From Henriciella sp045287255 (GTDB taxonomy: Bacteria; Pseudomonadota; Alphaproteobacteria; Caulobacterales; Hyphomonadaceae), in assembly GCF_045287255.1 (NCBI RefSeq), contig NZ_CP137142.1:558001-622000 (forward strand): 64,000 bases of DNA, in the 5' to 3' direction. How positions within the stretch are numbered: the stretch's first letter is position 1; each line of letters opens with the position of its first letter. Positions 59,096 through 64,000 of the stretch are shown here, one piece after another. Below the pieces are notes generated by a model, which was given only the letters and a program-made list of their open reading frames with translations, had not been told where the DNA came from and made no database searches. The translations under genes were made by a program, and so were the position numbers.

Positions 59096-60073
59096 TTAAA
59101 CCACACCGGCTTTGAGCAAGTCATGCATATGCAGGATTCCGATCGGACGAGTGTCTGCTGCATTGCTGTCTACGACGACCAGTTGGGTGATGCGTTTCTC
59201 ATTCATCAAAGCGAGCGCTTTGCTCGCCAAGGTATCAGGGGTCACAGTGATCGGTTGCGTGCTCATCACCTCATCAACGGTCTCCGGCACTTTGCCCTGA
59301 GCCAGAACCCGGCGGACATCGCCATCGGTGATCATGCCGACCAGAGATGTCTCTTTTGTCACCGCCAGGCACCCCTTGGTGCCCTCTGAAAGGACCTTAA
59401 GTCCCTCTGAAAGCGCTGTACCGACAGGGACAACAGGGACTTTATCCCCCATCAAATCCCCGACCGTGCGCAACATGGCGCCAAGCTTGCCGCCGGGGTG
59501 GAAGACCTTGAAATCTTCTCCGGTAAAGCCGCGCTGTTCCAACACGGCAACAGCCAAAGCGTCCCCCATTGCCATGCTGAGCGTGGTCGATGTGGTTGGG
59601 GCTTTGGTCTCGCCGCAGGCTTCTTTGAAGTCCGGAATGGTCAGGCAGATATTTGCCGCCCGACCTAGGGCTGAGTTTTGAACAGCGGTTAGAGCAATCA
59701 GCGTTATGCCAAAGCGACTTGTATATTCGATGAGGTCTGAAAGCTCTTTTGTCTCTCCAGACCGGCTGAGCGCGATCACGACATCTTGTCTGGTGACCAT
59801 GCCAAGGTCGCCATGGGAGGCCTCTGTGGGATGAATGTAGAGGCTGGGTGTGCCGGTCGAGGCAAGCGTCGCGGCGATTTTGCGGGCGACATGGCCAGAT
59901 TTGCCGACCCCAGTCAGGATAACCCGCCCGGATGCAGCGATACAGGCTGTAACCGCATCAACAAAGCTTTGATCCAGCGCCGCTGAAAGAGCATTCAGCG
60001 CATCACGTTCGATATCGACCACCCGCCTACCTGAGCTCAAGATTGTGGTCTTTACTGCTGTATCATCAGCCAT
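59096..60073 (-). CDS. kdsD: arabinose-5-phosphate isomerase (KpsF/GutQ/KdsD family)
   Basis: The 325-residue enzyme turns ribulose-5-phosphate into arabinose-5-phosphate for KDO and lipopolysaccharide. It has an N-terminal SIS domain (GRVILTGVGKSGHVARKIAATLASTG; ASHGDLGM; ALSRSGETKEL) and two CBS domains from about 205 (LMGDKVPVVPVG, VDEVMSTQPITVTPDTLASKAL). It abuts the next gene upstream on the same strand. Confidence 0.92.
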   Translation of the reverse strand: MADDTAVKTTILSSGRRVVDIERDALNALSAALDQSFVDAVTACIAASGRVILTGVGKSGHVARKIAATLASTGTPSLYIHPTEASHGDLGMVTRQDVVIALSRSGETKELSDLIEYTSRFGITLIALTAVQNSALGRAANICLTIPDFKEACGETKAPTTSTTLSMAMGDALAVAVLEQRGFTGEDFKVFHPGGKLGAMLRTVGDLMGDKVPVVPVGTALSEGLKVLSEGTKGCLAVTKETSLVGMITDGDVRRVLAQGKVPETVDEVMSTQPITVTPDTLASKALALMNEKRITQLVVVDSNAADTRPIGILHMHDLLKAGVV

Positions 60074-60655
60074 TTATTTGCTCCATTCGCCCAGTCTGCG
60101 GAACTCGATTTCCCGAATTTCAACAATCGCAGGAAGCGTGCCGCCAACTGCTCTGATGCCGAAATAATCAATACCAATCGGGTCACCATCCGAGCGTGGT
60201 GGCGCATTGTAATCAAACCTGAAGCTTGTCCACTCATCGGTTAATTCAAAACGCTTCCACCCGCTGTCCCCAAACTCGCCTGTGGAATAAATCACTTCAA
60301 GGTTAGCACCTGACGCACTTCGAGCCTGAATGTAGCTCCTGACTGTTTGTCCGGAAAAAGCAACCTCTATATCGGAGTCTAACTTAAAATGAGGGCCCAG
60401 AATTGGGTCATCTTGTTGCTGACGTGACCTAGTGGTCAGCGTTAGAACATTGCGGCGTATTCTGGCTGTTACCTCCTGATTCAAGCCTTCAATTCGGTGG
60501 AAATCCAGACCTGTAATCGGGATGACGGCATAGTCTCCACTTGCCGCCCCGCCGATGGGACCTTCAGGGTAAATGTCTCGCTCAATCGATAAAGCCCCGA
60601 CAATTACAAGCGTCGCAAAGAGGATTGCGATTGGAAAAAAGACCTTGTCATTCAA
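60074..60655 (-). CDS. membrane-anchored protein of unknown function
   Basis: The roughly 193-residue protein probably begins at TTG 60655, where AAGGAG lies 6-7 bases upstream; a longer frame to 60757 has no such site. One N-terminal membrane helix (VFFPIAILFATLVIVGAL) is followed by a beta-rich domain (SGWKRFELTDEWTSFRFDYNAPP) resembling a carbohydrate-binding jelly roll. Its position upstream of kdsD suggests envelope polysaccharide work. It is divergent from the AGE-family gene. Confidence 0.65.
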   Translation of the reverse strand: MNDKVFFPIAILFATLVIVGALSIERDIYPEGPIGGAASGDYAVIPITGLDFHRIEGLNQEVTARIRRNVLTLTTRSRQQQDDPILGPHFKLDSDIEVAFSGQTVRSYIQARSASGANLEVIYSTGEFGDSGWKRFELTDEWTSFRFDYNAPPRSDGDPIGIDYFGIRAVGGTLPAIVEIREIEFRRLGEWSK

Positions 60656-60747
60656 GCGTTTTTCTCCTTTGATCCCTGCACAGACGTGGGGGGCGGGCAG
60701 TTCCAACTGACCCGGTAGCAACGCTATCGGGTTAAGGCGAGACTGCA

Positions 60748-61902
60748 ATGAAGACAAGCGTTGAAGTCACTGCTGAAGACCTGGCTGACCGGGCGAGACA
60801 TGCGCGATCCTGGATGATGGAAGCGATGTTTCCGCTATGGGCTGAGGAAGGCGTTATGGAGAATGGTCTTTTTGCGGACAGACTAGACCTTAACCATCGC
60901 TATCTGTCAGCCGAAGAAAGTCGTGTCAGAGTGCAAGCGCGGCAAACCTATGTTTTTACCATAGCCATGGAGCTTGGTTGGGATCAGGATAAAGCGCGTA
61001 AACTTGTGGAACGAGGGGTGCACACTTTATCGAGGCGCGCACGATCCCCATTGGGGGCAGCAGGTCACTTGCTGTCGTTGAGAGATGTCCGTCTGCAAGG
61101 TTCTTACAGTGTCCTTTATGATACCGCTTTCGTCCTCTTTGCATTGGCCCAGGCACACCGTGTTGCAGGAACGACATTAGATCCGGCGTATGAGATTTTG
61201 ACCGTTCTCGACAAGTATTTCTGGGACTTTGAGAACGGGGGGTATTTAGAAACCATTCCTCGTTTGAGTTATCGCGACCAAAATCCGCACATGCACTTGC
61301 TTGAGGCGTGTCACGCTCTGTTTCAGGCTGACCGCAGAACGATACACCTGATGCGTGCCAAGGAGATTATAGCCTTATTTGAAAAACACATGTTCGATGA
61401 AAAGAGTGGTGCTTTATGTGAATGGTTTACATTGGACTGGCAGCCTCTGTCTGAAGAAGCTTTCGATGTTATCGAACCTGGCCATCAGTTCGAGTGGGTC
61501 TGGCTGTTAAGGCAGCATGCGCTTCTATGCGGCGAAGATGAAACACATAGCCTCTACCCTTTATACAAAACAGGGTGTGCCAGTTTGTGTCCGAAGGGAC
61601 ATGTTTTTAATCGTGTCCGCCGCGATGGGCGGCCCATCGATAAGTCGCGGCGGACATGGCAGCAAACGGATGCGCTTAAAGCTCATTTGGCATTGTTTGA
61701 GCTAACGGGTGAACCGCTATATGCGGATCGTGCTGTTATGAGCTTTGATGTGCTGATGGACTCTTTTCTAACGCCGGAAGGCGGGTGGATTGACCATTTT
61801 GATGCGGAAGGGGACCCTGTTGTCGACAGCATGACAGCTGCGACAGGTTATCATGTCGTACTGGCCTTTCGGGAGTTAATGCGTGTAACAGGCATCTGTT
61901 GA
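60748..61902 (+). CDS. AGE family sugar epimerase/isomerase
   Basis: The 384-residue (alpha/alpha)6-barrel protein is of the N-acylglucosamine 2-epimerase / mannose isomerase family. Histidines of the active site are seen in NPHMHLLEACHALF and IEPGHQFEWVWLL, with the usual RVRVQARQTYVFTIAMELGW. Members interconvert mannose and fructose or mannose-6-P and fructose-6-P, or epimerise N-acetylhexosamines; which one applies is not visible. It precedes gpmA by 28 bp. Confidence 0.85.
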   Translation: MKTSVEVTAEDLADRARHARSWMMEAMFPLWAEEGVMENGLFADRLDLNHRYLSAEESRVRVQARQTYVFTIAMELGWDQDKARKLVERGVHTLSRRARSPLGAAGHLLSLRDVRLQGSYSVLYDTAFVLFALAQAHRVAGTTLDPAYEILTVLDKYFWDFENGGYLETIPRLSYRDQNPHMHLLEACHALFQADRRTIHLMRAKEIIALFEKHMFDEKSGALCEWFTLDWQPLSEEAFDVIEPGHQFEWVWLLRQHALLCGEDETHSLYPLYKTGCASLCPKGHVFNRVRRDGRPIDKSRRTWQQTDALKAHLALFELTGEPLYADRAVMSFDVLMDSFLTPEGGWIDHFDAEGDPVVDSMTAATGYHVVLAFRELMRVTGIC

Positions 61903-61930
61903 GTTTTTTGCCATAAGTGAGAGCACGCCA

Positions 61931-62644
61931 ATGACCACTCTGATTCTGACCCGCCATGGCCAAAGCCAGTGGAATCTCGACAACCGTTTTACCGGTTGGT
62001 GGGATGCGGACTTGACTGAAAAGGGCGAGGCTGAGGCGGTCAAAGGCGGGGCCTTGCTAAAGGCCGCAGGGATTGAGCCTGTCTATGCATTTACCAGCCT
62101 GCAGACCCGTGCCATTCGCACGCTATGGCTGAGCCTTGCGGCAATGGATCGGGCCTGGCTTCCGGTTGAGAAGCACTGGCGTTTGAATGAACGTCATTAT
62201 GGCGGTCTGACTGGATTGGATAAGGCTGAAACAGCCGCCAAATATGGTGATGATCAGGTTCACATCTGGCGCCGGAGTTATGACATTCCACCGCCGCCCA
62301 TGGCTGCCGATAGCCCGTACGATTTGTCATCTGACCCCCGCTATAAAGGCGTTGAAGTGCCAGAAGCTGAGAGCTTGAAATTAACCCTTGAACGCGTCTT
62401 GCCCTATTGGCGCGGGGCGATCGCGCCAGTTCTGCGCGATGGTAAGGACACAATCATTTCCGCGCATGGCAATTCCTTGCGGGCCTTGGTCAAACATTTG
62501 TTCCGGGTCTCGGATGACACAATTACCAGCGTTGAAATTCCGACGGGTAACCCGCTCGTCCTTGAGCTTGATAGCAATATGAGCCCGATCTCTGCGCGCT
62601 ACCTTGATGAAGACCGCGCGAAGGCCTTGCCAGAACTACCATGA
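61931..62644 (+). CDS. gpmA: 2,3-bisphosphoglycerate-dependent phosphoglycerate mutase
   Basis: The 237-residue glycolytic mutase has the phospho-histidine motif LILTRHGQSQWNLDNRFTGW, the LNERHYGGLTGLDKAE block and the second catalytic His in IISAHGNSLRALVKHL. Its stop overlaps purU by 4 bp (ATGA). Confidence 0.95.
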   Translation: MTTLILTRHGQSQWNLDNRFTGWWDADLTEKGEAEAVKGGALLKAAGIEPVYAFTSLQTRAIRTLWLSLAAMDRAWLPVEKHWRLNERHYGGLTGLDKAETAAKYGDDQVHIWRRSYDIPPPPMAADSPYDLSSDPRYKGVEVPEAESLKLTLERVLPYWRGAIAPVLRDGKDTIISAHGNSLRALVKHLFRVSDDTITSVEIPTGNPLVLELDSNMSPISARYLDEDRAKALPELP

Positions 62645-63495
62645 GCAGCGGAGAGTACATCCTGCGCGCGGCTGCCCCGGACGCTATTGGTATCCTCGCC
62701 GATGTCATGGGGCATTTGGCCAGTCACCGCCTAAATGTCATTGAAAGCCACGATTTCGGTGATCCGGAAACCAAGCGCTTCTTCATTTGGGCGCGGTTTC
62801 AGGCTGAGGATGGTTTCCAGCCCGCAGCCTTTGAAGATGGGTTTGGCGCATTGGCTGATCGCCGCCAGATTGATTGGTCGCTACGCCGGGCCGATGCGCA
62901 ACCTAAGGCCCTGATCATGGTATCTAAGGGCGATCATTGCCTCAATGACCTCCTTTACCGACATCGGCGCGGGCGTTTAGGGGCGGACATTGTCGCTGTC
63001 GTGTCCAATCATCCCGATGGCAAATGGCATGCTGATCGCCATGACATTCCTTTCCATCATGTCCCGGTGACCAAGGACACGAAGGTTGAGGCTGAAAATC
63101 ACCTTAAAGCGCTGATTGCCGAAACAGGCGCAGAGATCATCGTTCTGGCGCGTTATATGCAGATCCTCTCAAACGAGCTTTCGCGAGAGCTGGAGGGGCG
63201 GTGTATCAATATTCACCACTCTGCGCTGCCAAGCTTCAAGGGCGCACGCCCCTATCATCAGGCGCATGCGCGCGGGGTCAAACTGATGGGGGCAACGGCT
63301 CATTATGTCACTGCGGACCTCGATGAGGGGCCAATCATTGCGCAGGACGTTATGGCTGCAGATCATCGGATGACAGCCGAGCGGATGGTTGAGCTGGGTA
63401 AGGATGTGGAGGCGCGTGTTCTGGCGCGTGCGGTGAGCGCACATGCTGAGGGCCGGGTCTTTCTGAATGGTCACCGTACGGTTGTGTTTGAATGA
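62641..63495 (+). CDS. purU: formyltetrahydrofolate deformylase
   Basis: The 284-residue enzyme has an N-terminal ACT domain (ILRAAAPDAIGILADVMGHLASHRLNV) and a formyl-transferase-like domain with catalytic Asn/His/Asp in INIHHSALPSFKGARPYHQA and YVTADLDEGPIIAQD. It hydrolyses 10-formyl-THF to formate and THF. It overlaps both neighbours by 4 bp, making a tight operon. Confidence 0.94.
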   Translation: MSSGEYILRAAAPDAIGILADVMGHLASHRLNVIESHDFGDPETKRFFIWARFQAEDGFQPAAFEDGFGALADRRQIDWSLRRADAQPKALIMVSKGDHCLNDLLYRHRRGRLGADIVAVVSNHPDGKWHADRHDIPFHHVPVTKDTKVEAENHLKALIAETGAEIIVLARYMQILSNELSRELEGRCINIHHSALPSFKGARPYHQAHARGVKLMGATAHYVTADLDEGPIIAQDVMAADHRMTAERMVELGKDVEARVLARAVSAHAEGRVFLNGHRTVVFE

Positions 63496-63932
63496 CCCCG
63501 GACCAGTTGCATATGAACCGGGCTCTGGAGCTTGCGCAGTTTCAGTATGGGCGTACGGGGGAAAACCCATCTGTGGGGTGTGTGATTGTTGATCGTGATG
63601 GACGCCGTTTGAGTGAGGGGGCGACCGGGGATACAGGGCGTCCTCATGCCGAGCAGATTGCCTTGGAGCGCTTGCCCCAAGGCGCGGCAGCGGGGGGAAC
63701 AGCCTATGTCACCCTTGAGCCGTGTCATGAGCGTTCAACCGGGGAGGCTTCCTGTTCCTCACGCTTGATTGAGGCCGGGATCGTTCGTGTGGTTGTTGCC
63801 ACAAAAGATAAGCACCCCCAAGGGGATGGCGGTCTGTCTCGCTTGCGGGAAGCGGGCATTCAGGTCGAAACAGGTTTGTTTGAAGCCGAAGCGTTGGACC
63901 TTTATGAGAGCTTTTTCGCGAAGCTTGATTAG
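63492..63932 (+). CDS. RibD-type deaminase domain protein without reductase domain
   Basis: The 146-residue zinc deaminase has GENPSVGCVIVD, the His-Ala-Glu site in GRPHAEQIALE and the cysteines of LEPCHERSTGEASC. This is the RibD N-terminal half (riboflavin synthesis deaminase), and the C-terminal reductase is missing. PCHERS replaces the usual PCSHHG, so it may act on another amine. It overlaps purU by 4 bp; the stop overlaps a minus-strand gene. Confidence 0.78.
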   Translation: MTPDQLHMNRALELAQFQYGRTGENPSVGCVIVDRDGRRLSEGATGDTGRPHAEQIALERLPQGAAAGGTAYVTLEPCHERSTGEASCSSRLIEAGIVRVVVATKDKHPQGDGGLSRLREAGIQVETGLFEAEALDLYESFFAKLD

Positions 63933-64000
63933 TCGAGCGCTGCGTCGACCAAAAGGTATGTCGCCAAACGCGAGCTGGCATTTTTCCGCGACTCTCGCGT
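63929..64000 (-). CDS. 3' end of a gene that continues beyond the window
   Basis: An open frame enters from the right edge and stops at 63929, reading (C-terminal) RKNASSRLATYLLVDAALD. It overlaps the convergent deaminase gene by 4 bp, a spacing seen for several convergent pairs here. Too short to identify. Confidence 0.45.
   Translation of the reverse strand, partial: TRESRKNASSRLATYLLVDAALD

Noticed and set aside
1..64000. CRISPR array, insertion sequence or prophage structural genes
   Set aside because: No regularly spaced repeats, transposase or capsid/tail genes were seen; the only mobile element is the tRNA-Met island.

Overview
The window looks like a chromosome segment of a marine-type alphaproteobacterium near the Caulobacterales/Maricaulales/Parvularculales (Hyphomonadaceae-like). 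This rests on a CcrM-type cell-cycle methyltransferase at the left edge, a class I PHA synthase, the order alaC-like / hom / glpX, the tsaB-rimI-fur cluster, and the envC / ctpA / YibQ-like / rppH cluster. GC is moderately high in the core and visibly lower in accessory stretches. No database search was possible; family calls come from motifs and remembered family sequences.

Layout. 1-2.9 kb: the end of ccrM, a GNAT/YoaP acetyltransferase and an inserted methyltransferase flanked by a 54-bp duplication. 2.4-4.1 kb: an Lrp-type regulator divergent from an indoleamine 2,3-dioxygenase. 4.1-10.1 kb: phaC, a small lipoprotein, then aminotransferase-hom-glpX. 10.1-16.5 kb: a 2-hydroxyacid dehydrogenase, an SH3 protein, fabA, an OxyR-like regulator, fabI, a lipoprotein, and a quinone reductase coupled to an iodotyrosine-deiodinase-like flavoprotein. 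16.5-20.3 kb: a CAP protein, udk, fur-rimI-tsaB and a RutE-like reductase. 20.4-24.6 kb: a MarR-controlled monooxygenase operon, an IalB protein, an ECF sigma / ChrR-like pair and a GST. 24.8-34.8 kb: an M3 peptidase, a carboxylase beta subunit, an M23 lipoprotein, a possible structured RNA, an OhrR-like/globin pair, SoxR with its box and a VOC protein, and an L-2-hydroxyglutarate dehydrogenase.

34.9-48.8 kb is a genomic island in the 3' end of a tRNA-Met gene. It has a tyrosine integrase, an AlpA-like protein, an 18-bp att core at both ends, and inverted TGCCCCGC/GCGGGGCA arm-type repeats at both ends. Its cargo centres on a defence-type locus: a HEPN/Toprim protein, a long-B Argonaute of the RsAgo type with a degenerate PIWI site and an intact guide 5'-end pocket, and a translationally coupled PD-(D/E)XK nuclease. 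A divergent TetR gene with a palindromic site lies upstream. The rest of the island carries two penicillin-binding-protein-like serine hydrolases with a winged-helix regulator, a cytosolic beta-propeller protein, and an XRE regulator with a perfect 18-bp palindrome in front of a secreted protein.

48.9-64 kb returns to core content: a Tat-type SDR, tRNA-Arg(CCG), a TraB/GumN lipoprotein, recJ, an alpha/beta hydrolase, rppH, a YibQ-like protein, ctpA, envC, kdsD, an AGE-family isomerase, gpmA, purU and a deaminase-only RibD relative, ending in the 3' end of a minus-strand gene.
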